A stretch of 64,000 nt of DNA from Clavibacter michiganensis subsp. tessellarius (GTDB lineage Bacteria; Actinomycetota; Actinomycetes; Actinomycetales; Microbacteriaceae). The position numbers and the translations under genes are program-made. The number at the start of each line of letters is the position of its first letter. The first letter of the stretch is position 1. Of the stretch, positions 18,496 through 26,903 are shown one piece after another. The stretch lies in assembly GCF_021922985.1 (NCBI RefSeq), contig NZ_CP040788.1, positions 2,666,001 through 2,730,000 of the forward strand, in the 5' to 3' direction. The notes under the pieces were generated by a model, which was given only the letters and a program-made list of their open reading frames with translations, did no database searches and was not told the origin of the DNA.

Positions 18496-19380
18496 ATGAG
18501 CACGATCACGACCACGAGGGGCCGACGCGGCCTCCTGACCACGGCGGCGATGCTGGTGGCGGCGGGGGCCGCCCTCGGCCTCGCCGCTCCCGCGCAGGCG
18601 GCGGCGGTCAACCCGTACGAGCGGGGACCCGAGCCCAGCACCGCGAGCATCGAGGCCACGCGGGGATCCTTCGCCGTGGCGGAGACGTCGGTGTCGCGGT
18701 TCGCGGCGCGCGGATTCGGCGGCGGCACCATCCACTACCCGACGAGCACCAGCGCGGGCACCTTCGGGGTCGTCGCCATCGCGCCCGGCTACACGGCGCG
18801 CGAGTCGAGCATCGCCTGGCTCGGCCCGCGCCTCGCGTCGCAGGGCTTCGTCGTCTTCACCATCGACACGATCACCACCTCCGACCAGCCGAGCTCGCGC
18901 GGCGACCAGCTGCGCGCGGCGCTCGCGTACGTGGTCGACGAGAGCTCCGTGCGGGGCCGCGTCGACGGCTCCCGCCTCGCGGTCATGGGCCACTCGATGG
19001 GCGGCGGCGGATCCCTGCAGGCCGCCAAGGACGAGCCGGCGATCCGCGCGGTCATCCCGATGACGCCCTACAACCTCGACAAGACGTGGCCGGAGGTCGT
19101 CGCGCCCACGCTCGTCATCGGCGCGGAGGACGACAGCGTCGCGCCGGTCTCCCGCCACGCGGAGCCCTTCTACGAGTCGCTGACGCAGGCGTCGGAGAAG
19201 GCCTACCTGGAGCTGCGCGGGGCGAGCCACTTCGCGCCGAACATCTCGAACACGACCATCGCGAGCGCGAGCATCGCGTGGCTGAAGCGCCACGTCGACG
19301 CGGACACCCGCTACGAGCGCTTCATCTGCCCGGCGCCCGTCGTGAGCCTGCAGATCAGCGAGTACCGCAGCACCTGCTGA
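18496..19380 (+). CDS. Secreted cutinase / polyester hydrolase (Thermobifida cutinase and PET-hydrolase family)
   Basis: Serine esterase of the alpha/beta-hydrolase fold that cleaves cutin-like or synthetic polyesters, 294 residues. A signal peptide of about 36 residues ends at APAQAAA. The mature start VNPYERGPEPSTASIEA, FGGGTIHYP, IAPGYTARESSIAWLGPRLASQGFVV and TIDTITTSDQPSSR closely follow Thermobifida fusca cutinase as I know it. The catalytic triad is Ser167 (GHSMGGGG), Asp213 and His245 (GASHFAPN); the C-terminal disulfide pair is Cys278 and Cys294. The substrate-clamping Trp of TfCut2 and IsPETase is Tyr192 here (TPYNLDK). A GGGGGG ribosome site precedes the ATG. In a plant-associated organism the natural substrate is probably cutin or suberin. 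Confidence 0.93.
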   Translation: MSTITTTRGRRGLLTTAAMLVAAGAALGLAAPAQAAAVNPYERGPEPSTASIEATRGSFAVAETSVSRFAARGFGGGTIHYPTSTSAGTFGVVAIAPGYTARESSIAWLGPRLASQGFVVFTIDTITTSDQPSSRGDQLRAALAYVVDESSVRGRVDGSRLAVMGHSMGGGGSLQAAKDEPAIRAVIPMTPYNLDKTWPEVVAPTLVIGAEDDSVAPVSRHAEPFYESLTQASEKAYLELRGASHFAPNISNTTIASASIAWLKRHVDADTRYERFICPAPVVSLQISEYRSTC

Positions 19381-19454
19381 GCGGGCGCTGGCGCTCGCCT
19401 CGCTCGCTCGCTCGCGGCGGCGGCGATGTCGGGGGTGGCCGGTAGACCGGATCC

Positions 19455-20549
19455 GTGACCACCCCCGCTCCCGTCGCCGACGCCCGACCGCGTCGCGGCC
19501 TGCTCGACATCACGCGCATCTACGCGGAGCCGGCCGCGCTCGAGCTGCCGCGCGGGCAGGAGATCGTGGCGGCGTGGCCCGACGCCACCATCGTGGAGGT
19601 CGCGTCGCACTGGCGGATCCCCGAGGTGCACGGCGACGAGGCGAACGTCGCGCGCTGGGTGCGCATCAAGACGGAGGCGCTCGTGGTGGGCGTGAAGAAG
19701 TCGCTCGTCACGCGGCCCAACGGGCGCTCGGCCGACTTCATCGCGCCGTCCACCGCGAACGGCTGCGCCATGGCGTGCGCCTACTGCTACGTGCCGCGGC
19801 GCAAGGGCTACAGCAACCCCATCACCGTGTTCGCGAACATCGACCAGATCCAGCGGCACGTGGCCCGGCACATCCACAAGCAGGGCCCCAAGGTCGAGCC
19901 CACCCAGTGCGACCCCGAGGCGTGGGTCTACGACATCGGGGAGAACAGCGACTGCTCGGCCGACGCCCGCGTGAGCGCCAACGTGCAGGACCTGGTGGAG
20001 CTGTTCCGCATGTCGCCCACCGCCAAGGCGTCGTTCGCCACCAAGCACGTCAACCGCGACATGCTCGGGTGGGATCCGATGGGCCGCACGCGCGTGCGCT
20101 TCTCGCTCATGCCCGAGGCCGTCGCGCGGGTCACCGACATCCGCACCTCGCCCATCCCGGAGCGCATCGCCGCCATCGACGACTTCGTGGAGGCCGGCTA
20201 CGAGGTGCACCTCAACTTCTCGCCCGTCATCCTCACGCCGGGCTGGCGCGCCGAGTGGGAGCAGCTGCTCCGCACGCTCGACGACACGCTCAGCGCGCGC
20301 ACGAAGGCGCAGCTCGCGGCCGAGGTCATCATGCTCACGCACAACGAGCAGCTCCACGAGGTGAACATGGGCTGGCACCCGAAGGCCGAGGAGCTCATCT
20401 GGCAGCCGGGCATGCAGGAGCGCAAGGTCAGCGAGAACGGCGCCATCAACGTCCGCTACCGCCGCGGCCTCAAGGGCGACGCGGTGGCCGAGTTCACGGC
20501 GCTCGTGGCGCGGATCATGCCGTACTGCCGCATCCGGTACGCGTTCTGA
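19455..20549 (+). CDS. Spore photoproduct lyase-family radical SAM protein
   Basis: 364 residues. The radical SAM 4Fe-4S ligands are C104, C108 and C111 in CAMACAYC (C-x3-C-x2-C). The family signatures PSTANGCAMACAYCYVPRRKGYSNPI, YDIGENSDCSADARVS and FATKHVNRDML are those of the SplB-like group found in non-sporulating actinobacteria. True SplB reverses the thymine spore photoproduct in germinating Bacillus spores. No spore genes are present here, so the substrate may be another DNA lesion or something else. Residue use around NSD should be compared with the hydrogen-donating Cys of Bacillus SPL before assigning activity. The GTG start follows a TAGACC element by 6 bp, suggesting a leaderless mRNA. 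Confidence 0.85.
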   Translation: MTTPAPVADARPRRGLLDITRIYAEPAALELPRGQEIVAAWPDATIVEVASHWRIPEVHGDEANVARWVRIKTEALVVGVKKSLVTRPNGRSADFIAPSTANGCAMACAYCYVPRRKGYSNPITVFANIDQIQRHVARHIHKQGPKVEPTQCDPEAWVYDIGENSDCSADARVSANVQDLVELFRMSPTAKASFATKHVNRDMLGWDPMGRTRVRFSLMPEAVARVTDIRTSPIPERIAAIDDFVEAGYEVHLNFSPVILTPGWRAEWEQLLRTLDDTLSARTKAQLAAEVIMLTHNEQLHEVNMGWHPKAEELIWQPGMQERKVSENGAINVRYRRGLKGDAVAEFTALVARIMPYCRIRYAF

Positions 20550-20625
20550 CTCCTGGCCGCGCCGCCGGACGCACGCCATGCTGGAGGTCAGGCGGGCACC
20601 TGGCGTCCGCACGGAGGGACGGCCC

Positions 20626-20937
20626 ATGCTCACCAGGCTCGCCAAGGAGACGAGGTCGCCCGCGGGGGCGATCGGGGGCGGGATCTTCTTCCTCGCGTTC
20701 GGCCTGATCGCGGCGATCCAGACGCTGGCCGATCCCGGCCGCGTCGGCTACCGGGGCACGCCGTTCGCCGTGCTCGCCGCCGGGATGCTGATCTGCGGCG
20801 TCCTCATGCTCCTGGGCGGGCTGAAGGCCCGGAGCATGCGCGCCCGCGATGCCCGGGACGCGGCCCGCGAGGCGAGCGCCGACGACGACCCCGCGCAGCA
20901 CGACGGCGGGGCACCCGGAGGCACCCCGCCGTCGTGA
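20626..20937 (+). CDS. Small two-helix membrane protein
   Basis: 103 residues from the ATG behind GGAGGGACGG; an upstream ATG 16 codons earlier lacks a ribosome site. Two membrane helices (AIGGGIFFLAFGLIAAIQTLA and GTPFAVLAAGMLICGVLMLLGGL) are followed by a charged tail rich in R, D and A. No family recognised. Its last codons fold into a terminator-like hairpin. It follows the SPL-like gene by 76 bp and could share its transcript. Confidence 0.72.
   Translation: MLTRLAKETRSPAGAIGGGIFFLAFGLIAAIQTLADPGRVGYRGTPFAVLAAGMLICGVLMLLGGLKARSMRARDARDAAREASADDDPAQHDGGAPGGTPPS
20901..20934. terminator. Terminator hairpin embedded in the end of a coding region
   Basis: CGACGGCGGGG-N12-CCCCGCCGTCG, an 11-bp perfect stem, spans the last codons of the small membrane protein and ends 1 bp before its stop codon. 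The convergent gene ends 14 bp further on, so the hairpin probably serves both. Confidence 0.6.
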
Positions 20938-20947
20938 CGCATCGGGT

Positions 20948-21490
20948 CTAGTGCTTGATGCGGTCGATCCAGCCCGCGACCGGCCGCTGCTGCTCGCCCT
21001 GCTGGGCGGCGAGCACGACGAGCACCGCGGTCAGCGCGGGGATCGCCCACTGGAGCGCCTTCTGCTGCTTCTGCGCGCTCGCGAGCTCCTTCGAGGAGCC
21101 GGCGCCGGGCTCGGTGGTGCCCTTGGCGCCCTCGTCCTGGTGCTTGGCCATGCGCGTGCCGACGAGCGCCGAGTACAGCGTCGTGCCGGCGGCGGCGATG
21201 GTCAGCACGGCCTTCACGTTCGTGTTCGAGCGGGCCTCGCCCTGGGCCGCGAGGCGGCCCTTGTTCGCGTAGATGAGGCCGAGCCCGCCGACGGCGTGCG
21301 CGCCGAGGGCCGCGAGCTGCACGGGCGCCCACCTCGCCCAGCCGATGGACGACAGGCGCAGGCGCTCCTGCGGCTGCTTCGCGGCGGCGGCAGCTCCGTT
21401 GAGGCCGACCGCGCCCATGAGGGACCCGCCGAACCAGGCCGCGAGGCCGAGGTCGTGCATGCTGCGGATGACGGTGTTGCGTTCTGACAT
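20948..21490 (-). CDS. Hypothetical membrane protein, 180 aa
   Basis: The ATG giving MSERNTVIR is preceded by GGAG; the longer in-frame reading is unsupported. Membrane segments are predicted near LGLAAWFGGSLMGAVGLNGAAAAA, WAPVQLAALGAHAVGGLGLIYA, AVLTIAAAGTTLYSALVGTRMA and ALQWAIPALTAVLVVLAAQQG. A soluble Lys/Gln/Glu loop lies between helices three and four. The family is not recognised with confidence. Monocistronic and convergent with the preceding small membrane protein gene. Confidence 0.75.
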   Translation of the reverse strand: MSERNTVIRSMHDLGLAAWFGGSLMGAVGLNGAAAAAKQPQERLRLSSIGWARWAPVQLAALGAHAVGGLGLIYANKGRLAAQGEARSNTNVKAVLTIAAAGTTLYSALVGTRMAKHQDEGAKGTTEPGAGSSKELASAQKQQKALQWAIPALTAVLVVLAAQQGEQQRPVAGWIDRIKH

Positions 21491-21741
21491 GTGCATCTCC
21501 GAGTCGTGTCGAGGTCGGCTCCTGGCCGGCCGATGTGCTGTCCGTCGGACGCTACGCCGGGGATCGAGCAGTGTGTCGGCGGGCGGCGGATGCCCAGCCT
21601 GCGGGGGCGGGCGGCTTCGCCGGGAGGACCTCAACGGATCCTGGGAGTCCCGTCCCGCGACCTTGGCGCTCCCCGTCGCGCCCGGTTCGGTGGAGGAGGT
21701 GCCCGTCGAGCGGCGGGCCCGTCACCGAGGGGAACCGGATC

Positions 21742-22134
21742 ATGGGCAAGGCGTGGATGGTGATGGTCGCGGCCGTGCTCGGCGGCCACGGGTTCGTGGG
21801 GCTCTTCATCGAGGGCTCGCACCTGCTCGGGATCCTCAACGTCGACTTCTTCGTCGACGTCCTCTACCTGGCCAGCGCCGTCGCGCTGCTGCTCGCCGGC
21901 ACCCGGCAGATCGGCCCGGGCGCCATCCGCGGCGCGCTCGCCGCGTTCGGCGGCCTGTTCACGCTCATGGGCGTGCTCAGCGTCGTCGACAACGAGCTCG
22001 GCGGCCTCACGCCGACCGGCTTCACGATCGTGGACGACTTCCTCTTCTTCGGCATCGGCCTCTCCGGCCTCGCCCTCGCGCTGACCCCCAGCTCGGTCGA
22101 GCCGCTCACCACGGGCGGCAAGGCGCTCAACTAG
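21742..22134 (+). CDS. Four-helix membrane protein (DUF4383-like)
   Basis: 130 residues from the ATG behind GAGGGGAACC. Four membrane helices are visible: VMVAAVLGGHGFVGLFIEG, VDVLYLASAVALLLAG, AALAAFGGLFTLMGVLSVV and VDDFLFFGIGLSGLALALT. The layout and the acidic loops (NVDFFVD, VDNELGG) resemble small four-helix families such as DUF4383, but I cannot confirm the family. No enzymatic motif. The stop codon runs straight into a hexanucleotide repeat. Confidence 0.7.
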   Translation: MGKAWMVMVAAVLGGHGFVGLFIEGSHLLGILNVDFFVDVLYLASAVALLLAGTRQIGPGAIRGALAAFGGLFTLMGVLSVVDNELGGLTPTGFTIVDDFLFFGIGLSGLALALTPSSVEPLTTGGKALN

Positions 22135-22182
22135 CGCACCCGCACCCGCACCCGCAGCCGCAGCCGCAGTCGCAGTCGCGGG
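22135..22182 (+). repeat. Degenerate hexanucleotide tandem repeat, 8 units
   Basis: CGCACC x3, CGCAGC x2, CGCAGT x2 and CGCGGG follow the stop codon of the membrane protein gene without a gap. The graded order of variants looks like slipped-strand growth with stepwise mutation. It is non-coding on the plus strand. Confidence 0.8.
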
Positions 22183-22200
22183 TCGCGCACACGACACGAC

Positions 22201-22242
22201 GACGAGGGCGCGACCCGGCACCGGCCGGATCGCGCCCCCGTC
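22201..22242. terminator. Hairpin between convergent membrane-protein and alpha-mannosidase genes
   Basis: GACGAGGGCGCGA and TCGCGCCCCCGTC pair at 12 of 13 positions across a 16-nt loop. It lies 18 bp beyond the alpha-mannosidase stop codon and downstream of the plus-strand gene. Confidence 0.6.
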
Positions 22243-22260
22243 GCGTGCGCAGGGCGCGCG

Positions 22261-25200
22261 TCAGGCCCGGTGGATCCGCACCGTGATCACCTGGAACGCG
22301 CGCAGCACGAGCCGCACGCCGCTGCCGTCGGCCTCCGGCTCGAACGCGATCGCGCGCGGGAAGCCCGCTCCGAGGGGACGCTCCAGCACGTCGACCTCGG
22401 TGAAGCGGTCGACGGGCAGATGCGCCTCGAGCCGGGTCGCGACGCGCGCGCCGGTGGACTCGTAGAGCCGCACGATCACGTCGCCCGAGGCGTCGTCGGC
22501 GAGCTTCAGCGCCTCGATCCGCACCGTGCCGCCGTGCACCGAGACGAGCCCGGCGGCGGTGGGCAACGACGAGGGCACGGCGACGCCGGATCCGGAGTCG
22601 GACCCGGGCGCCGCGGCGACCTCGGAGGCCGACGCCGTGCCGGCCGGGGCCGCCGAGGCGTCGCCCGCGTGCACGACGCGCACCGGCAGGTTCTGCTCGA
22701 GCCCCGCGTCCACCGCGCCCTCGATGCCGACGCCCGGCACGAGCGCGTACTCGAAGCGGTGGTGGCCGATGTCCTGCACGGGGTCGGGGGAGCGCGCGGC
22801 CCGCACCAGGCTGATCCGCATCTCGGTCTCGACCTCGCCCGTCGCGCCGACCGTGCGCGTGATGTCGTGGCCGTAGCTGCCCGCGTTGGTGAGCGCGACG
22901 CCGTAGCCGGGCTCCTCCACGTGCACGAAGCGGTGCGCCATGACCTCGAAGCGCGCCTCGTCCCACGACGTGTTCGTGTGCGTGGGGCGGCGGACGTGCC
23001 CGAACTGGATCTCGGCGCTGTGGTGCTGCGCGTGGATCGTGAGCGGGAACGACACCTTGAGGAGCTTCTCGTCCTCGAGCCAGTCGAGGTCGGCCGTGGC
23101 GTGGATCCGGGCGTCGTCCGCGTGCAGCGACACCCGCTGCACGACGCGCGAGCGCCCGAACTGGCGGACCACCTCGACGGTCGCGCGGAGCGGCGAGTCC
23201 TCGACGAGCTCGACCGACTCGGCCTCGACCAGGTCGGTGCGGCTCGCGCGGTAGTGCGCGTCGACGTCCCAGGCGTCCCACGCCGTGGGGATGTCCTCGT
23301 GCAGCTGGAGCAGGTTCGCGACGCGGCCGGCGGGCACGAGCTCGCGGTCGGCGTGGCGGAGGTCGAGGATCGAGGTGACGAGACCGCGCGCGTCGATCGT
23401 GACGCGGAGCAGCCCGTTGTCGAGCACGGTGCCGCCGTCGGCCCGCGTCGTGACGACGGGCGAGGCCGGCTCCACCGCGACGAGCGGCGCGATGCCGCTG
23501 CCGGGCACCGCGACGAGCGCGAGCGCGGATCCGTCGGGCGCCTCCACGAGCGCCGTGCGCGCGTGGCCGGTCGAGTTCACCGCGAACGCGCCGGATCCGT
23601 CGCCCTCGCCGTCCGCGACCGCCTGCGCCGTGACCCGCGCGATCGCGTCCGCCACGAGCGCGTCGAGCTCGGCGAGGCTGCGGGCGTAGTCCTCCTCGTT
23701 CTCCCGGTGCACCCACGTGATGGAGGAGCCGGGGAGGATGTCGTGGAACTGCTGCAGCAGCGTCTGCTTCCAGAGCCGGTCGAGCGCCGAGTACGGGTAG
23801 TCGGCGCCCGTGCGGACGGCCGCGATCGTCCACCACAGCTCGGCCTCGCGGAGGCGGTGCTCGGCCTGGCGGTTGCCGCGCTTCTCGCGGGCGTGCGAGG
23901 TGAACGTGCCGCGGTGCAGCTCGAGGTACAGCTCGCCGACCCACACGGGCGCGTCCGGGTACTCGGCCTCGGCCTTGCGGAAGAACTCGTCCGGGTGCTC
24001 CACGATCACCTTCGGCGACCCCTCGAGGTCGGCCGTGCGGCGCTGGCGCTCCATCATGTCGCGCGTGGGCCCGCCGCCGCCGTCGCCGTAGCCGAAGGGC
24101 GCGAGCGACATCGTCGCCCTCCCCTTCTCGCGGAACTGCCGCACGGCGTGGTGCGTCTCCTCCGCCTCGAGCGTGGAGTTGTAGGTGTCGATGGGCGGGA
24201 AGTGCGTGAAGATCCGCGACCCGTCGATGCCCTCCCAGAAGAAGGTGTGGTGCGGGAACGTGTTGGTCTGGTTCCACGAGAGCTTCTGCGTGAGGAACCA
24301 GTCGAGGCCCGCGAGCTTCGCGATCTGCGGGAACGACGCCGTGTAGCCGAACGAGTCGGGCAGCCACACGCCGTGGGTCTCGACGCCGAGCTCGTCCTGG
24401 AAGAAGCGCATGCCGTGGGTGAGTTGGCGGATCATCGCCTCGCCGCCCGGCAGGTTGCCGTCGGGCTCGATCCACATGGATCCGACCGGGTACCACGTGC
24501 CGTCCGCGATGGCCTGCTTGATGCCCTCGAACACCGTCGGGTAGTTCTCCTTCACCCACACGTACTGCTGCGCCTGCGAGCACGCGAAGCGGAAGTCGGG
24601 GTACTGCTCGGCGAGCCGCAGCACGTTGGAGAAGGTGCGCGCGGTCTTGCGCTTGGTCTCGCGGATGGGCCAGAGCCAGGCGCTGTCGATGTGGGCGTGG
24701 CCGACGCCGCTCAGCGTGTGGGCGCTCGGCACCGCCTTGCGGGAGAGCACCTCGGCGAGCTCGGCGCGGGCGGCCGCGGCCGTGCCGACGATGTCGTCCA
24801 TCGCGAGCACGTCGAGCGCGCGCTCGATCGCGCGGAGCACCTCGTGGCGGCGCGGCTCGGTCTCGGGCAGCTCCATCAGCAGCTGGTACAGCACCTCGAC
24901 GTCGAAGCGCAGCGCCCACACCTCGGGCTCGAACACGGCGAGCTCGGCCTGGCGGAAGCGGTAGATGGGCTCGGCGGGCGCGGTCGCCTTGTCGCCGTAG
25001 GGGGTGGGCACGAACTCGTTCACCAGGATGTCCGGGTTGCCCGCCGCCTCCACGAGGAAGCGCACCTGCTCGCCGCCCGCGGCCTCGTCGGCGAGGCGCA
25101 CGTAGGTGTTGCGCGGGTGGATCCCCTTGACCGGCACGCCGTCCATCGTGTGCACGAGGCACTCGGCCTGGTTGCCCGGCCAGTCGCCGATGAAGCCCGG

Positions 25201-25473
25201 GTCGATGAGCAGCTCGACCGTGCGGCCGGCCCACTCGGCGGGCACCTCGCCCGACACCTCGAACCACCAGGTGGACCACGCGCGGCCCCACGGCTGGCCG
25301 AGCTCGAACGGAACGTACTCCTGCCGCATCGCCTCGGCGACGGGCACGGGCTCGTCGGGCGCCATCCAGGCGCGGAGGGTCACGGGCGCCTTCGACGAGT
25401 AGACCGCGGGGGTGATCCGCTCGTCGAGCGCGCGGAGGATCCGCTCCTGGACGAGCTTCTGGTTCTGGTGCAT
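22261..25473 (-). CDS. Alpha-mannosidase, GH38
   Basis: Retaining exo-enzyme that removes alpha-linked mannose, 1070 residues, typical of bacterial GH38. The start MHQNQKLVQ follows GGAGG. Zinc ligands lie in GVGHAHIDSAWLWPIRE, and the nucleophile is the Asp of WLPDSFGYTASFPQ; a further conserved loop is LSWNQTNTFPHHTFFWEGIDGSRI. The middle-domain three-helix bundle precedes a long C-terminal beta region (VLDNGLLRVTIDARGLVTSILDLR). No signal peptide, so it acts on imported sugars. It is third in an operon after the DeoR and GH4 genes, divergent from a PfkB kinase and sugar ABC transporter. Likely substrates are manno-oligosaccharides or N-glycan pieces. Confidence 0.94.
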   Translation of the reverse strand: MHQNQKLVQERILRALDERITPAVYSSKAPVTLRAWMAPDEPVPVAEAMRQEYVPFELGQPWGRAWSTWWFEVSGEVPAEWAGRTVELLIDPGFIGDWPGNQAECLVHTMDGVPVKGIHPRNTYVRLADEAAGGEQVRFLVEAAGNPDILVNEFVPTPYGDKATAPAEPIYRFRQAELAVFEPEVWALRFDVEVLYQLLMELPETEPRRHEVLRAIERALDVLAMDDIVGTAAAARAELAEVLSRKAVPSAHTLSGVGHAHIDSAWLWPIRETKRKTARTFSNVLRLAEQYPDFRFACSQAQQYVWVKENYPTVFEGIKQAIADGTWYPVGSMWIEPDGNLPGGEAMIRQLTHGMRFFQDELGVETHGVWLPDSFGYTASFPQIAKLAGLDWFLTQKLSWNQTNTFPHHTFFWEGIDGSRIFTHFPPIDTYNSTLEAEETHHAVRQFREKGRATMSLAPFGYGDGGGGPTRDMMERQRRTADLEGSPKVIVEHPDEFFRKAEAEYPDAPVWVGELYLELHRGTFTSHAREKRGNRQAEHRLREAELWWTIAAVRTGADYPYSALDRLWKQTLLQQFHDILPGSSITWVHRENEEDYARSLAELDALVADAIARVTAQAVADGEGDGSGAFAVNSTGHARTALVEAPDGSALALVAVPGSGIAPLVAVEPASPVVTTRADGGTVLDNGLLRVTIDARGLVTSILDLRHADRELVPAGRVANLLQLHEDIPTAWDAWDVDAHYRASRTDLVEAESVELVEDSPLRATVEVVRQFGRSRVVQRVSLHADDARIHATADLDWLEDEKLLKVSFPLTIHAQHHSAEIQFGHVRRPTHTNTSWDEARFEVMAHRFVHVEEPGYGVALTNAGSYGHDITRTVGATGEVETEMRISLVRAARSPDPVQDIGHHRFEYALVPGVGIEGAVDAGLEQNLPVRVVHAGDASAAPAGTASASEVAAAPGSDSGSGVAVPSSLPTAAGLVSVHGGTVRIEALKLADDASGDVIVRLYESTGARVATRLEAHLPVDRFTEVDVLERPLGAGFPRAIAFEPEADGSGVRLVLRAFQVITVRIHRA

Positions 25474-25559
25474 GGGTGTCCTCCGGGTTCGGGGGTGGGG
25501 ACGGGCGGGAGGGGCGTGCGGGAGGGAGGCGCGGGCGGCGTGCGCCGGGCGACCGGCGG

Positions 25560-26903
25560 TCAGCGCAGGTAGGACAGCGCCGGGAACGCGTGCATCGCGT
25601 CCTCCAGCAGGGAGCGCGCGACCGTGACGGAGTCGACGAGCGGGTGGTGCGCGAGCGCGCGGACGGCGGCGGCGCGGGATCCGCCGAGGCCGGCCTCGAT
25701 GGTCTGCCGCTCCACGTACTTCGCGTTCGTGACGAGGCCCACGCCGAAGTCCGGGAGCTCCGTGCCGGCGACCGGATGCGCGCCCGAGGCGTCGACCACG
25801 CACGGCACCTCGACCACGGCGTCCGCGTCGAGCGCCGCGAGCGTGCCGCGGTTGCGCACGTTGAGGATCAGCCGCGCGCTCTGGTCGTACGCGATGCCGC
25901 GCATGAGCGCGATCGCGACGTCCTCGTAGCCGCCCGAGACGAGGTCGTCCTCGTCGCGGTCGCCCATGCCGGCCGACTGCCGGTTCGTGGCCATGTAGGT
26001 GGTCTCGCGGTCGAGGCGCGTGCGCTCCCAGAGCGCGAGCGCGGACACGTCGTGCCGGTGCTCGAGCTGCTCGTAGAACCGGCCCTGCTGCTCCACGAGG
26101 AAGCCGCCGCGGGTCTGCGCGGCGAGCTGGTCGGCGTGCCGCACCTCGCGCTGGAAGTAGTAGTAGTGCAGGTACTCGTTCGGCACGGCGCCGAGCTCGG
26201 TGACCCACTCGGCGCCGAAGAGCCGGCCCTCCTCGAACGTGCCGATGAGGTCGGGCCGGGCCATGAGGTCCGGCAGCACGTCGCGGCCGTCGACCCGGAG
26301 CCCGCGCAGCCAGCCGAGGTGGTTGAGGCCCGCGTAGTCGATGACGACGTCGTCGCCCTGCACGCCGAGCGCGCCGAGCACGCGGCGGGCGAGGCCGATG
26401 GGGGAGTCGCAGATGCCGATGACGCGGTCGCCGAGCACGCGCGACATGGCCTCGGTGACGACGCCCGCGGGGTTCGTGAAGTTGATGACCCACGCGTCGG
26501 GGGCCTGCGCCCGGATCCGCTCGGCCAGGTCCATCACGACCGGCAGCGTCCGCAGCGCGTAGGAGATGCCGCCGTAGCCGACGGTCTCCTGCCCGATGAC
26601 GCCGTGCGCCATGCCGAGCCGCTCGTCGCACGAGCGCCCGGCCATGCCGCCCACGCGGATCGCCGAGAACACGAACGCGGCGCCCGCGAGCGCCTCGTCG
26701 AGGTCGGTGTGCAGCGAGATGACGGGCGCGTCCGGGTACGCCGCGGCCTGCTCGGCGAGCACGCGGGCGACGGCCGTGAGGCGCACCTCGTCGGTGTCGT
26801 AGAGGGCCACGTGCGAGACGCGGCCGGCCTCGTGGTCGCGCAGCAGCGCCGAGTAGACGAGCGGGACGCGGAAGCCGCCCCCGCCCAGGATCGTGAGCCT
26901 CAT
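25560..26903 (-). CDS. GH4 glycosidase, 6-phospho-beta-glucosidase type
   Basis: 447-residue NAD- and Mn-dependent glycosidase that works by oxidation at C3 and elimination. The N-terminal Rossmann motif LTILGGGGFRVPLVYSALL binds NAD+. INFTNPAGVVTEA, GICDSPIGLARR (Cys metal ligand) and AGLNHLGWLRG (His metal ligand) are family landmarks, and EYLHYYYFQREV follows. Relatives act on 6-phospho-beta-glucosides. Here, with a non-PTS ABC importer, the phosphate would have to come from a kinase such as the divergent PfkB protein, or the enzyme may act on unphosphorylated sugar. It overlaps the DeoR gene by 4 bp. Confidence 0.9.
   Translation of the reverse strand: MRLTILGGGGFRVPLVYSALLRDHEAGRVSHVALYDTDEVRLTAVARVLAEQAAAYPDAPVISLHTDLDEALAGAAFVFSAIRVGGMAGRSCDERLGMAHGVIGQETVGYGGISYALRTLPVVMDLAERIRAQAPDAWVINFTNPAGVVTEAMSRVLGDRVIGICDSPIGLARRVLGALGVQGDDVVIDYAGLNHLGWLRGLRVDGRDVLPDLMARPDLIGTFEEGRLFGAEWVTELGAVPNEYLHYYYFQREVRHADQLAAQTRGGFLVEQQGRFYEQLEHRHDVSALALWERTRLDRETTYMATNRQSAGMGDRDEDDLVSGGYEDVAIALMRGIAYDQSARLILNVRNRGTLAALDADAVVEVPCVVDASGAHPVAGTELPDFGVGLVTNAKYVERQTIEAGLGGSRAAAVRALAHHPLVDSVTVARSLLEDAMHAFPALSYLR

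Noticed and set aside
22135..22182. Short regular repeats as a CRISPR array
   Set aside because: Units are 6 bp with no spacers, and no cas genes occur in the window. Simple tandem repeat.
22127..26631. Long overlapping frames over 1000 codons on both strands across the alpha-mannosidase region
   Set aside because: The real GH38 frame starts at the ATG at 25473. The upstream extension reads backwards through GH4 in the wrong frame, and the others are Arg/Ala-rich shadows.
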